Of a stretch of DNA of 64,000 nucleotides, positions 1 to 9,308 are shown piece by piece. Origin of the DNA: Microcoleus sp. FACHB-672 (GTDB lineage Bacteria > Cyanobacteriota > Cyanobacteriia > Cyanobacteriales > Oscillatoriaceae); NCBI RefSeq assembly GCF_014695725.1, contig NZ_JACJOU010000033.1, positions 62,001-126,000 on the forward strand. The letters run 5' to 3'. The position numbers and the translations under genes were made by a program. The stretch's first letter is position 1. Each line of letters opens with the position of its first letter. The notes beneath the pieces were generated by a model. That model worked only from the letters and a program-made list of their open reading frames with translations. It was not told where the DNA came from and made no database searches.

Positions 1-1428
1 GGCGCGGCAATTACGATTAAATATGGAAATGAGCTACAAACGCGAATTACGCTAAAAGATGGGACTGAAATTAATGAAAAAGGAACAGATGTTTTAAAAC
101 AGTTTGCAATTCTAGATGATGAAAGACGAATGCGGAATGATGTCACCTCTGTAGAGGTGTTTTGTCCTCATCCATTTCTGCAAGCCGGTGTTGAGTTATT
201 AGATTTGCCGGGAACGAATGATCGGGAAGCACAGGATAACTTGGTGCGCGACCAGCTTTTAACGGCAGATTTGGTGATTCAGGTGCTAGATGCTCGCAAG
301 TTAATGACATTAGGCGAGCGGGAGAACTTGAGAGATTGGTTGTTGGATCGAGGAATTAAAACGGTTGTTTTTGTTGTTAACTTCTTGAATTTACTAGAAG
401 CTGAAGAGCAAAAACAAATTTACAGCCGGCTCTTATTTGTGGCTGAAAGCTTTCGCTCTGAACTACCGAATAATCTCAGCAATTTATACCGCGTTGATGC
501 GCTGCCGGCACTGAGAGCGAGATTGAAAGGAGACACCTCAGCCGCACAGACAACCGGACTGACCATGTTTGAATCTGCCTTGCAAAATATCGTAGCTATG
601 CAAGAAGATAAAACGGCTGTTCGGTTGCCTCGTGTCTTAGCAATAGCCGCTCAAATTCAGCAAGCTTTGCAAACAAAGATGCGAGAGATTAATACAGAAT
701 TAGAATCGGCAGAACAAAAGCGCAAAGCTAAACTTGAAATTAAGCAAAAAGCACAGAATTTAATTAAAAAAGGTTTTCAAGATAGCAATTTGGAGATGCA
801 GAGTTGGTTAAACTTGTCAAATCTTTTATCAAGATACCAATCCGATCTAATTTCAGCACTGCAGAAAGGTGAATTTAGAACTTGGGAAAGGGGGTCTTTT
901 AAGCAGGCACTCGTAGATTATCAGCAGGCGATTGTAAAATGGGTCAATCAAGCCTGTGAATTCTTCAATAAAGAGCAGCCGGCTGGTTTACTGATTTCAT
1001 TTCCTGGCGATCCGCAAGTTATTTTACCCAATCCACCTCCCAATTCTAAATCATCAAATAGTGCAGCGCCGGTTGCTTTAGCAACTGGACTCGGTTGGGT
1101 TTTAGGCGGGCCGGTGGGTGCAGCCGTTGTGGGCGGTGCCACTTATTTTCTCAATCAAAATACTGACCCAAAAAACCCTGAAAGCTCAGATTCCTATTTA
1201 AATCAGGTACAAGAAGCTTATGCCAATGCTGCGAGAGAGTATCTCACACTTTTTAGTACGCAAGCATTATCGGCGTTGAGTGAATATGAGCGAAAGGCAG
1301 ACAGGGTCATTAATTTTCAAATTGCTGAAGAACCGGCAGATATAACCAGCCGGCAACATCAGCAGCAGTTATTGCAAAGCTTGCTGGATAATTTGACTGA
1401 AGAATTAGAGACGCTAAGACAGCCTTGA
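1..1428 (+). CDS. Dynamin-like GTPase, 5' partial
   Basis: The reading frame is open from the first base, so the gene begins upstream of the window. The visible part has a G3-type motif DLPG (LLDLPGTND, near nt 200-230), followed by a DLVIQVLDA strand and a hydrophobic strand ending in NFLN that may be the G4 element. The P-loop lies outside the window. Downstream come charged helical segments (around LESAEQKRKAKLEI), then a glycine-rich hydrophobic stretch (about nt 1066-1155) and another helical tail. This order of GTPase head, helical stalk and membrane-touching hydrophobic segment fits bacterial dynamin-like proteins, which remodel or protect membranes. Substrate and partner cannot be read from the sequence. 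The next gene starts 173 bases downstream in the same direction. Confidence 0.75.
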   Translation, partial: GAAITIKYGNELQTRITLKDGTEINEKGTDVLKQFAILDDERRMRNDVTSVEVFCPHPFLQAGVELLDLPGTNDREAQDNLVRDQLLTADLVIQVLDARKLMTLGERENLRDWLLDRGIKTVVFVVNFLNLLEAEEQKQIYSRLLFVAESFRSELPNNLSNLYRVDALPALRARLKGDTSAAQTTGLTMFESALQNIVAMQEDKTAVRLPRVLAIAAQIQQALQTKMREINTELESAEQKRKAKLEIKQKAQNLIKKGFQDSNLEMQSWLNLSNLLSRYQSDLISALQKGEFRTWERGSFKQALVDYQQAIVKWVNQACEFFNKEQPAGLLISFPGDPQVILPNPPPNSKSSNSAAPVALATGLGWVLGGPVGAAVVGGATYFLNQNTDPKNPESSDSYLNQVQEAYANAAREYLTLFSTQALSALSEYERKADRVINFQIAEEPADITSRQHQQQLLQSLLDNLTEELETLRQP

Positions 1429-1601
1429 GTTAAATCAAATTGAAATTATAAAAAATTTAATAAATAACCTTTAATTTGAGAAAATACATTTATCTGGAAT
1501 TGCCCGTGCCAAAAATCTGGAAAATCAGCCAAAAATACCCAGTCTGTAAATTTTTCCTGACAATTCTAGATCCCCAAATCCCAGCCTCTTCTTAAAAAAC
1601 T

Positions 1602-2675
1602 ATGAAAAAACTCATTAACAATCCCGACAATGTTGTACGAGAAAGCCTGGAAGGCATGGCAATCGCACATCCAGATTTGATCAAAATCCATTTTGATCCT
1701 CACTTCGTCTACCGCACAGATGCCCCTATTCAAAACAAAGTAGCCCTGATTTCCGGCGGGGGTAGCGGACACGAACCGATGCACACCGGCTTTGTTGGGA
1801 TGGGAATGTTAGACGCCGCTTGTCCTGGTGAAGTTTTTACTTCTCCAACTCCTGATCAAATGCTAGAAGCCGCAAAAATGGTGAATAGTGGTGTCGGTAT
1901 CCTCAACATCGTTAAAAACTACTCAGGCGATGTGATGAACTTCGAGATGGCAGCCGAACTCGCCTACTCAGAAGGCATCCCAATTCTTAACATTTTGATA
2001 GATGATGATATTGCCGTCAAAGATTCACTTTATACCCAAGGACGTAGAGGAGTTGGTACAACAATACTTGCAGAAAAAATATGCGGTGCTGCTGCTGAAG
2101 CCGGTTACAATTTACAGCAAATTGCCGATCTTTGCCGGCACGTTAACCTTAACGGACGTAGCATGGGAATGGCATTAACGTCTTGCACAGTGCCGGCAAA
2201 AGGCAGTCCCACGTTTAATTTAGGTGATGATGAAATCGAAATGGGAATTGGCATTCACGGTGAGCCTGGACGTCAAAGAATGGCAATAAAATCAGCCGAT
2301 GAAATAACCGAAATGCTGGCTGTTTCTATCATTGAAGATTCTAACTACACCCGTACACTGCGCGAATGGGATGCAGATAAAGGAGACTGGGTGGAAGTAG
2401 AACTCAGCGATCCTCCCTTGCAAAGTGGAGATTCAGTTTTAGCCTTTGTAAATGGCATGGGTGGCACTCCTTTTTCTGAGCTATACATTGTTTATCGACA
2501 ATTGGCAAAAATCTGTGAACAGCACAAAATTCAAATTGTCCGCAATTTAATTGGCCCATATATGACTGCTTTAGATATGCAAGGCTGTTCGATTACCTTG
2601 CTGAAGTTAGACGAGGAAATGCTTAAATTTTGGGATGCGCCGGTGAAAACGCCAAGCTTACGATGGGGCATTTAA
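1602..2675 (+). CDS. dhaK: Dihydroxyacetone kinase subunit DhaK
   Basis: This is the dihydroxyacetone-binding subunit of the two-part kinase that makes dihydroxyacetone phosphate. The 357-residue length matches the family. It has the glycine-rich motif [11 protein letters not shown] near residue 50, and His219 within [10 protein letters not shown] lies where the family His binds substrate covalently (His218 in E. coli). The start at ATG 1602 fits the normal N-terminus ([12 protein letters not shown]). The stop is followed at once by AAAGGAGG, the ribosome site of dhaL, so the two genes are co-translated. In E. coli the phosphate comes from the PTS protein DhaM; no dhaM is seen here. Confidence 0.95.
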   Translation: MKKLINNPDNVVRESLEGMAIAHPDLIKIHFDPHFVYRTDAPIQNKVALISGGGSGHEPMHTGFVGMGMLDAACPGEVFTSPTPDQMLEAAKMVNSGVGILNIVKNYSGDVMNFEMAAELAYSEGIPILNILIDDDIAVKDSLYTQGRRGVGTTILAEKICGAAAEAGYNLQQIADLCRHVNLNGRSMGMALTSCTVPAKGSPTFNLGDDEIEMGIGIHGEPGRQRMAIKSADEITEMLAVSIIEDSNYTRTLREWDADKGDWVEVELSDPPLQSGDSVLAFVNGMGGTPFSELYIVYRQLAKICEQHKIQIVRNLIGPYMTALDMQGCSITLLKLDEEMLKFWDAPVKTPSLRWGI

Positions 2676-2685
2676 AGGAGGCATT

Positions 2686-3321
2686 GTGGTAACAAAAGAG
2701 CAAATCTTGCAGTGGTTGCAAGCTTTAGCAGTCGTGCTAGAGCAAAATAAAGACTACTTAACTGAATTAGATGCGGCGATTGGGGACGCGGATCACGGCA
2801 TCAATATGAATCGCGGGTTTCAGAAAGTTTTAAGTCAGTTACAAAGCGTTGCTGACAAAGATATTGCCGGCATTCTTAAAGCAGTGAGTATGACTTTAAT
2901 TTCTAGCGTAGGAGGGGCAAGTGGGCCGCTTTATGGGACGCTTTTTTTACGCGCGAGTACAGCGGTTGCCGGCAAATTAGAATTAAGCGATCAAGATATG
3001 ATAGCGTTTTTAGAAGCCGGGGTAGATGGCGTCATTCAACGCGGTAAAGCGCAGTTAGGTGATAAAACAATGCTCGATGCTTTGCTACCGGCATCTGACG
3101 CTTTTAAAAACGCCATCGCTGAAGGGATGAATACGAAAGAAGCCTTAAACTGTGCCGTAACAGCGGCAGAGAATGGCGTGAAAAACACCATTCCTTTAGT
3201 GGCAAAAAAGGGACGGGCTAGTTATTTAGGCGATCGCAGTGCCGGCCACCCAGATGCCGGGGCAACTTCTGTTTATCTCATTCTCAAAACATTATTAGAA
3301 ACTTTACAAAATTATGAGTAA
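2686..3321 (+). CDS. dhaL: Dihydroxyacetone kinase subunit DhaL
   Basis: This is the nucleotide-binding subunit that works with DhaK. The Mg-ADP-binding aspartates are present as Asp29, Asp34 and Asp36 in LDAAIGDADHG, one residue off E. coli numbering, and the GGASGPLYG and GHPDAGATS loops are also conserved. The start is GTG 2686, supported by AAAGGAGG placed directly after the dhaK stop. The 211-residue length is normal for a stand-alone DhaL. The last bases overlap the start of the following permease gene by 8 nt, so dhaK, dhaL and the permease are probably one transcript. The phosphate donor (a distant DhaM or ATP itself) is unknown. Confidence 0.95.
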   Translation: MVTKEQILQWLQALAVVLEQNKDYLTELDAAIGDADHGINMNRGFQKVLSQLQSVADKDIAGILKAVSMTLISSVGGASGPLYGTLFLRASTAVAGKLELSDQDMIAFLEAGVDGVIQRGKAQLGDKTMLDALLPASDAFKNAIAEGMNTKEALNCAVTAAENGVKNTIPLVAKKGRASYLGDRSAGHPDAGATSVYLILKTLLETLQNYE

Positions 3322-4315
3322 GCAAGGTAACAGGGCTTGGCAAGCCGGCATAATTTTGGGTATTTGCTTACTTTTGACCGTTGCAATTTCCTTATCTCAA
3401 GGTGCTGTTCCCCTAAGTTTTGCCCAGTTGTGGCAAGCGGTGCAACATCAAGGTGATCCGATCAATCAAACGATTCTCTGGGATTTACGACTGCCGCGCA
3501 CAATAGCAGCCTTAGTCGTTGGGGCAGCTTTAGGAATGTCAGGCGCGTTGCTACAAGGAATGTTAAGAAATGGACTTGCAGATCCCTTTTTATTGGGAAT
3601 TTCTGCCGGCGCAGGTTTAGTTGCTGTAGGTTTAGTAACTTTAGGATTATTTGCCGCTTGGTTGCCCTTAGCCGCTTGGATTGGGGCCATATTAACAACC
3701 GTATTTGTTTATTTTATTGCCCGTACCAAAAGCACCGGCGTTTCAGTCGAACGATTAATTTTAGGTGGAGTTGCCGTTAGTTCCCTCTTTGGCGCAACTC
3801 AATCAACCATGCTGTTGCTAGCGGATGATGGGCGGGTGCAAGTTGCCCTTAATTGGCTGATTGGCAGTCTCAATGGTAGAGGATGGTCAGAAGTGAGATT
3901 AGCCGGCCCTTATATTTTGATAGCATTAGTCGCCGGCTGTCTGCTAGCACGCTCAGTTAATATCTTAAATTTAGGCGACGATCTGGCAGTGGGATTGGGA
4001 TTTTCTTTAATGCGATCACGCATTTTAATCGGAGGCGTCGCTACTTTACTCGCTGCCGGTGCTGTTAGTGTGGGCGGATTAATTGGATTTGTTGGTTTAA
4101 TCGTACCGCATGGGGTACGGTTGCTAGTGGGAACAGACTACCGCTGGGTTCTGCCGCTTTCAGCCGTTGGCGGGGCTTTAGTCCTAACTTTTGCCGATAT
4201 GTTATCTCGCTTGGGGGCAGTTGAGCTGCCGGTGGGCGCTGTCACCGCACTTCTAGGATCGCCCTTGTTTATCTGGTTGCTGTCTCGCCGATCTATTGCC
4301 CCGACACGTTTATAA
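3314..4315 (+). CDS. FecCD/BtuC-family ABC transporter permease
   Basis: A 333-residue, strongly hydrophobic protein of the FecCD/BtuC family, the membrane pore of importers for ferric siderophores, haem or vitamin B12. Family motifs include LRLPRTIAALVVGAALGMSGALLQG near residue 52 (only part of a longer conserved block), NGLADPFLLGIS, and GLIGFVGLIVPHGVRLLVG, the loop that docks to the ATPase. About nine to ten membrane segments are expected. The ATG overlaps the dhaL end by 8 nt. An ATPase gene and a lipoprotein gene follow in the order permease, ATPase, binding protein. The substrate cannot be decided; linkage to dhaKL is unusual and I do not infer a functional link from it. Confidence 0.9.
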   Translation: MSKQGNRAWQAGIILGICLLLTVAISLSQGAVPLSFAQLWQAVQHQGDPINQTILWDLRLPRTIAALVVGAALGMSGALLQGMLRNGLADPFLLGISAGAGLVAVGLVTLGLFAAWLPLAAWIGAILTTVFVYFIARTKSTGVSVERLILGGVAVSSLFGATQSTMLLLADDGRVQVALNWLIGSLNGRGWSEVRLAGPYILIALVAGCLLARSVNILNLGDDLAVGLGFSLMRSRILIGGVATLLAAGAVSVGGLIGFVGLIVPHGVRLLVGTDYRWVLPLSAVGGALVLTFADMLSRLGAVELPVGAVTALLGSPLFIWLLSRRSIAPTRL

Positions 4316-4551
4316 GGGGAAGATAATGTAGCAAATTCTCCATGTCCCTGTTTAAGACTGATGCTTAATTTTATCTACTTACTTAGTAGCAATTAAAACG
4401 TTAGATATTCATTCACTTACTCAGTTGAATTTGTCTAAATCTCAAAGTTAACGCTTCTCCCCCTCTGGGACGTTGCCAAAAAACTTGTTTTTCTGATTAT
4501 ATAAATTTCTCCCATTCTCCCCCTCTGCCTCCTCCCCTTTTCCCCCAGATC

Positions 4552-5343
4552 ATGCCCTTAGAAGTTCAAAATCTTGCCGGTGGTTACGATATGACGCCTG
4601 TGATTCATGACATTGACTTAACCCTACAACCGGGCGAGTGGCTGAGTTTAGTGGGTGCCAACGGTTCAGGTAAATCTACCTTGCTCAAACTTCTCAGTCG
4701 CATCCTGCAACCTCAACAAGGCACAGTCATTTTAGATGGAAAAGCCATTCACAGCCAGCCGGCAAATGTAGTCGCGCAAAAATTGGCAATTTTGCCGCAA
4801 CAGCAACCGATTCCTGCCGGCTTGACAGTGCGGCAGTTAGTCGGTTTGGGGAGAACACCGCATCAACCTTGGTGGCAGTGGGAACTCAATGCAGAAGATC
4901 GCGCCAAAGTTGAGGAGGCAATTGTTGAGACAGGGATTGAACCGTTTAGCGATCGCCCCGTCGAACAACTGTCCGGGGGAGAACGGCAGCGGGCGTTTTT
5001 GGCACTGGCGCTGGCACAATCGCCGCGCGTATTGTTATTAGATGAACCGACAACTTATTTAGATATTCACTACCAACTGCAACTGCTGGAACTCCTCAAA
5101 AAACTCAACCAGCAGCAAGGACTATCAATTGTAACGGTACTGCATGAGGTAAACTTAGCGGCGCGGTATAGTTCACGCATCGCCATGCTTAAGCAAGGGC
5201 GGCTGAGTGACATCGGGACGCCGGCACAAGTGCTGACTACCGAAAATTTCGCCCAAGTCTTTGACGTGGAAGTTGTCGTTCTCCAGACGCCGGTTGGCCC
5301 TCAAATTTGCCCGATTTCCCCCTCTCCTGCGGTTTCGGGTTGA
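4552..5343 (+). CDS. FecE/BtuD-type ABC transporter ATP-binding protein
   Basis: The ATPase of the metal-chelate importer. Walker A is GANGSGKST near residue 36, the signature is LSGGERQRA, Walker B is VLLLDEPTTYLD, and the switch His is in VTVLHEVN. The 263-residue length is typical for FecE/BtuD proteins. It is separated from the permease by 236 bases containing a pyrimidine-rich strand (about 4458-4548, many CTCCCCCTC-like runs), so it may have its own promoter or depend on read-through. No clear Shine-Dalgarno site precedes ATG 4552. The binding-protein gene follows 95 bases on. Confidence 0.93.
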   Translation: MPLEVQNLAGGYDMTPVIHDIDLTLQPGEWLSLVGANGSGKSTLLKLLSRILQPQQGTVILDGKAIHSQPANVVAQKLAILPQQQPIPAGLTVRQLVGLGRTPHQPWWQWELNAEDRAKVEEAIVETGIEPFSDRPVEQLSGGERQRAFLALALAQSPRVLLLDEPTTYLDIHYQLQLLELLKKLNQQQGLSIVTVLHEVNLAARYSSRIAMLKQGRLSDIGTPAQVLTTENFAQVFDVEVVVLQTPVGPQICPISPSPAVSG

Positions 5344-5438
5344 TTGTTTTTCCCGATGGCTGAAAGGAAGACGGAAAGATGGGAAGCTAAAAAATTCCCT
5401 ATTCTTCTTAAATATTGCGTTTCAAACCCGGAGGTTTT

Positions 5439-6311
5439 ATGCTTCGTCGTTGGATATTTGCCGTTGCTGCACTCTTATTAAGTGTGGTGTTAGTCGCTTG
5501 CACCCCTGCCACGAACTCACCAACTGACACCTCTAAAAAGGTAGCCGAAAGAGTTGTTACCCTCACCTCTCTCTCTTCTGATATTATCTACCGGCTAGAC
5601 AAAACCAAACTCGTTGGCATCACAGGCAGCAAGTTATTTGAAGAGGATGCCCGCTTTCAGGGAATCACGCAAGTTAGCAAGGGTCAAACGCCCCCCAATC
5701 TGGAAAAAATTGTCGCCCTCAAACCCGATCTCGTTGTCGGGAGTGAGGAGTTTCATGCTGAAATCCTGCCAAAATTGAAAGCGCTAGGGATTCCCACTCT
5801 CTCCACCCAGATTGATAAATGGGATGACCTTGCAGAAATCACTAAAAGCCTCGCTCAAGCAATTGGTGCCGATCCTCAACCACTGTTGGCACGCTATCAA
5901 ACGTTTATCGAAAAACCGGCAACGGATGCTCCATCTACTTTAGTGCTCGTCAGCCGCCAGCCGATTCTCTCACCCAACAAAAACAGTTGGACGGGCGATT
6001 TGCTAGCTAAATTTGGGATAAATAATGTCGTGGCAGACTTACAAGGTAAAAGTCCTATCGGTGGGTATGTGACCCTTTCGGCAGAAAAAGTGTTGGAGGC
6101 AAATCCCGAAATGATCTTAGTTGTGGATACCAGACAGGAAAATCTCAAGCAGTTTAAGTCTGAGCCTTTTTGGGGAAAGCTAAGAGCGACGCAGAACAAC
6201 CGGGTGTATGTTTTTGACTACTACGGGTTGGTAAATCCCGGTAGCATTGACAAAATTGAATCAGCCTGCAACCAGCTTGAGCAGGCGCTTTCAGCAAAAA
6301 CTAAAGCTTAG
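5439..6311 (+). CDS. ABC transporter substrate-binding lipoprotein (BtuF/FecB-like)
   Basis: The periplasmic binding protein of the importer. I chose ATG 5439 over an upstream in-frame TTG (5415) because GGAGG at 5430-5434 sits five bases before it and translation from there gives a clean lipoprotein signal: MLRRWIFAVA start, hydrophobic core, lipobox LVAC with Cys21. The mature part has the two-lobe layout of the BtuF/FecB family, with phrases such as RVVTLTSLSSDIIYRL, ALKPDLVVGSEE and a C-terminal RVYVFDYYGLVNPGSI. The ligand is likely a metal chelate; no diagnostic residue separates haem, siderophore and corrinoid. No riboswitch was recognised upstream. Confidence 0.9.
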   Translation: MLRRWIFAVAALLLSVVLVACTPATNSPTDTSKKVAERVVTLTSLSSDIIYRLDKTKLVGITGSKLFEEDARFQGITQVSKGQTPPNLEKIVALKPDLVVGSEEFHAEILPKLKALGIPTLSTQIDKWDDLAEITKSLAQAIGADPQPLLARYQTFIEKPATDAPSTLVLVSRQPILSPNKNSWTGDLLAKFGINNVVADLQGKSPIGGYVTLSAEKVLEANPEMILVVDTRQENLKQFKSEPFWGKLRATQNNRVYVFDYYGLVNPGSIDKIESACNQLEQALSAKTKA

Positions 6312-6751
6312 CTCGGTGGGGGAAAAGATGGGGCAAGAGAACACCGGCACCCACGTTATTCAATGTGCAAAATGCCAAATTCTTGATCGCTTTCGCCTTT
6401 TCCTCCTTTATAATATCTAGCTGGAAATTCTCGCTGATTGTGCTGAGGCCGGCCCCCAAGAACAAGAGCGCATCCCTTAGCAATACCTGTCATTAAAATT
6501 GCGCGTGAAAGGAGAAGAGAGAGAGTAAAATTAATCGACGGGCAACTAACAGGACTCAAGAGGAGTTGCAGTCATTAAGCCTAGGGGGTCACTACATCTT
6601 TGAGGGCGATACCTTCAGGTAGAATTTTAGGGCGATTTAGTTCCCCATCTCCCATCTTTGGATAGAGCCGGTAGTAAATCCTTAAAAATCCTCTTGTGTT
6701 TTAGCTAGTTAATGATAGAATCATTGAATAATTTTTCTAAGGTGTGATTTA
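6312..6751. other. Intergenic region, no gene recognised
   Basis: About 440 bases between the binding-protein gene and the cyAbrB gene. I see no credible ORF on either strand; the two short minus-strand frames lack ribosome sites and protein-like composition. The last 100 bases are AT-rich (TTGTGTTTTAGCTAGTTAATGATAGAATCATTG) and probably hold the promoter for cyAbrB, with AAGGTGTG a few bases before ATG 6752. Confidence 0.5.
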
Positions 6752-7135
6752 ATGGCTAAAGCAAAAACTCCTCAAGTTCTAACAGGTGAAGACCTGCTCA
6801 AGAAAGTTAAAGAGCTTTCCAATCTCAGCAAAGAAGAAAAAGCGAAAGCCTGTGGTTACTACACCGTTACCAAAAACGGATTGGAAAGGGTCAACATTAT
6901 GAAGTTCCTTAACGCACTGATAGATGCGGAAGGAATCGATCTTGATGGAAATTCTGAAGGATCTGGGCGCGGGGGACGGACAGCAAGCTATCGCATTAGC
7001 GTGCAAACGAACGGAAACCTTTTGATCGGTGCTGCCTACACCAAACAAATGGAACTCCAACCGGGAGATGAGTTTGAAATTTCCTTAGGACGCAAGCACA
7101 TTCATCTGAAACAAGTTGATCGCGTAGAAGATTAA
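6752..7135 (+). CDS. cyAbrB-family transcriptional regulator
   Basis: A 127-residue protein matching the cyanobacterial AbrB-like family, global DNA-binding regulators of carbon/nitrogen balance in cyanobacteria (Sll0359 and Sll0822 are the Synechocystis members). The N-terminal half has the family phrases LTGEDLLKKVKEL and GYYTVTKNGLERVN; the C-terminal half carries the AbrB-like swapped-hairpin segment ending QLQPGDEFEISLGRKHIHLK-like residues. Unlike Bacillus AbrB, the DNA-binding fold lies at the C-terminus. Its stop TAA shares its last base with the ATG of the hydrolase gene, so the two are translationally coupled. Which of the two cyAbrB clades it belongs to needs a tree. Confidence 0.92.
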   Translation: MAKAKTPQVLTGEDLLKKVKELSNLSKEEKAKACGYYTVTKNGLERVNIMKFLNALIDAEGIDLDGNSEGSGRGGRTASYRISVQTNGNLLIGAAYTKQMELQPGDEFEISLGRKHIHLKQVDRVED

Positions 7136-8079
7136 TGTCGCTCGATCCACAAGTACAGAAATTTTTGCAGCAACTAGATCGGCTGGAATTACCGGCCCTT
7201 ACTACCCTCGAACCAGCACAGGCACGGGAACTCGCCGCAAAAGTGCGAGGGAAAGCGCTCAAACCACCAGCCGTTTTTCACATCGAAAATCGAACCATTC
7301 CTGGCGGGGATGGCAATATTCCGGTTCGTATTTATAGCCCTGAAAGCAGCACGCCCTTGCCGGTGCTGGTGTATTTTCACGGTGGCGGGTGGGTACTGGG
7401 CGATCTGGATGCGGCAGATAATATTTGTCGCTTGTTGGCGAAGGATGCGAAGTGTGTGGTGGTGTCGGTAGATTACCGACTCGCCCCAGAACACAAGTTC
7501 CCCGCCGCTGTAGAAGATGCTTTTGCTGCGACTGCTTGGTGTGCCGCGAATGCCGCTGTGATCAATGGAGAACCCACTTGCATTGCTGTGGGAGGGGATA
7601 GCGCCGGCGGCAATCTCGCTGCGGCAGTGGCACTCATGGCGCGGGATAGAGGTTATCCAGCCATTGTGCATCAACTGCTAATTTACCCCGTAACTTGTTA
7701 TGGCTTTGACACCGAGTCTTACCGGCTTTATGGGCAAGGAAACTATGGTTTAAGCCATGACGAGATGGTTTGGTTCTGGCATCACTATCTCAGCAGTGGG
7801 GAGGATGGAGAAAATTCCTATGCTTCTCCCCTGCTGGCTGATAGCTTAAGTAACCTGCCTCCGGCACTGATTATCACCGCTGAATGCGATGTGGTGCGTG
7901 ATGAAGCCCAAGCCTATGGGGTGCGGTTACAAGAGGCAGGGGTGCCGGTGTCGCTTAAACAGTATGCCGGCATGATTCACAGTTTTGTCGGCTGGGCATC
8001 GGTACTCGACACCGGCAAACAAGCGATCGCAGACATAGCTACCCAACTCCACGCGTTTTGGCACAAAGAATCAGGGTAG
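7135..8079 (+). CDS. Alpha/beta hydrolase of the hormone-sensitive-lipase family
   Basis: A 314-residue esterase/lipase-like enzyme. The oxyanion-hole motif is HGGGWVLGD, the nucleophile elbow is GDSAGGN, the acid is the Asp of TAECDVVRDEA and the base is the His of GMIHSF, a full catalytic triad for the HSL (family IV) group. No signal peptide, so it is cytoplasmic. The start ATG 7135 overlaps the stop of the cyAbrB gene by one base. The substrate is unknown; the family acts on short acyl esters and related amides. A HIP1 octamer (GCGATCGC) lies near its 3' end. Confidence 0.92.
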   Translation: MSLDPQVQKFLQQLDRLELPALTTLEPAQARELAAKVRGKALKPPAVFHIENRTIPGGDGNIPVRIYSPESSTPLPVLVYFHGGGWVLGDLDAADNICRLLAKDAKCVVVSVDYRLAPEHKFPAAVEDAFAATAWCAANAAVINGEPTCIAVGGDSAGGNLAAAVALMARDRGYPAIVHQLLIYPVTCYGFDTESYRLYGQGNYGLSHDEMVWFWHHYLSSGEDGENSYASPLLADSLSNLPPALIITAECDVVRDEAQAYGVRLQEAGVPVSLKQYAGMIHSFVGWASVLDTGKQAIADIATQLHAFWHKESG

Positions 8080-8154
8080 GTGCCGGCAGGCATCTATCCA
8101 ACCACGCGGAAATTTTTTGCAAATAAGACTGATTAGGATTAATTTAAAACCGCT

Positions 8155-8883
8155 TCAAACGCCTAAAAACCCCTTCAACGTATCTGCATTCCTGATAGCA
8201 TTTCCCTCTCCATCATTGTTGAAGTAAACAAACACACTGCGTCCTTGCCCTTCCCATTCGCGGATGCGATCAGCCCACCAGTGCAGATCGTTGTCAGAAT
8301 ACGATCCGCCATAAAGGTAGTTCGGATCTGGGCCATGTAGACGCGCATACACAAATGAGGCGGTGGCGCGAAGAATGCACGGTAAATTTGCGCCACTCAT
8401 TACGCAGTAAGCAGCATTTCTTTGTTCTAGTAACTCAAAAACTTCTTGCCGGTGCCAACTCGGATGCCGGAATTCTACTGTTAATTTTATCCAAGCCGGC
8501 GTTTGTTGCAAAAAGTAAGCTAGACGGGGAAGATCGCAGGCAAATTTGGGCGGCAGTTGCACCAGTAGAATGCCTAGCTTATCTCCTAGACAACGCAGGC
8601 CGGCATCCATGCGATCTAACCATCTTTCTGGCGAATACAAACGAGTGCTGTGGGTCAACCCGCGAGGCGCTTTTACCGTCATCAAAAAGCCCTCTGGAAG
8701 ACGTTGCTGCCAGCCGGAAAACGTAGCATCTGGAGGCCAACGGTAATAAGTGCTGTTAACTTCGACAGTTTGATATCGCTGGATATAGTAATCAAGTCTT
8801 TCGCGGGGTGGCCGTTGGTGGGGATAGAGTATCCCCTGCCAGTGGTCATAACTCCAACCTGATGTGCCGATGTGGATTGCCAT
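8155..8883 (-). CDS. DUF72 family protein
   Basis: A 242-residue member of the DUF72 (YecE-like) TIM-barrel family, of unknown biochemical function. Typical phrases are IGTSGWSYDHWQG at the N-terminus, EVNSTYYRWP, TVKAPRGLTH, GILLVQLPP, TVEFRHPSWH and FVYFNNDGEGNA at the C-terminus. Length is normal. It converges on the hydrolase gene with 75 bases between the stops. A cytoplasmic location is expected from the lack of signal or membrane segments. Confidence 0.92.
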   Translation of the reverse strand: MAIHIGTSGWSYDHWQGILYPHQRPPRERLDYYIQRYQTVEVNSTYYRWPPDATFSGWQQRLPEGFLMTVKAPRGLTHSTRLYSPERWLDRMDAGLRCLGDKLGILLVQLPPKFACDLPRLAYFLQQTPAWIKLTVEFRHPSWHRQEVFELLEQRNAAYCVMSGANLPCILRATASFVYARLHGPDPNYLYGGSYSDNDLHWWADRIREWEGQGRSVFVYFNNDGEGNAIRNADTLKGFLGV

Positions 8884-9308
8884 TATTTTGATCTTAAAAG
8901 TCCTGATCGTAAGGTTTCATCATAGGACTCAAAAGTAAACCCGTCTTAGGTGATCAATCCACGTTTCAACAACTAACCATCAAGCGCCGGTTAATTCACC
9001 CACTCTCTGTCGGTTTCAGTTTTAGAAACCACTGACATCCCCCTTCAGGCAGAATGCTAGAACAATAACAAAGCAAACCTGTGGCTAATTTGCGACTAAT
9101 CGGCACCCGAATTTTATGATGTGTTTGGTTATTTTGAGCGTTTATTTTTCTTCAATAATTTTTGGGGAATTTTTTATCATAAGCGCCAAAATCCGAAACA
9201 CCTTAATCTTGGCACTGCCGGCCTACTTCCAAATTTTCCAAAAGTTTCCAGTTTCTTGATTTGAAAACCTGAAGAATATTTTCAACCAGCAACTATAACG
9301 CATTCCCT
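8884..9308. other. Divergent intergenic region
   Basis: About 425 bases between the divergently transcribed DUF72 and four-repeat-protein genes. It should hold both promoters. The right half is AT-rich with T-runs (around 9120-9180). No ORF with a ribosome site, and no strong hairpin or known RNA, was recognised. Confidence 0.5.
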
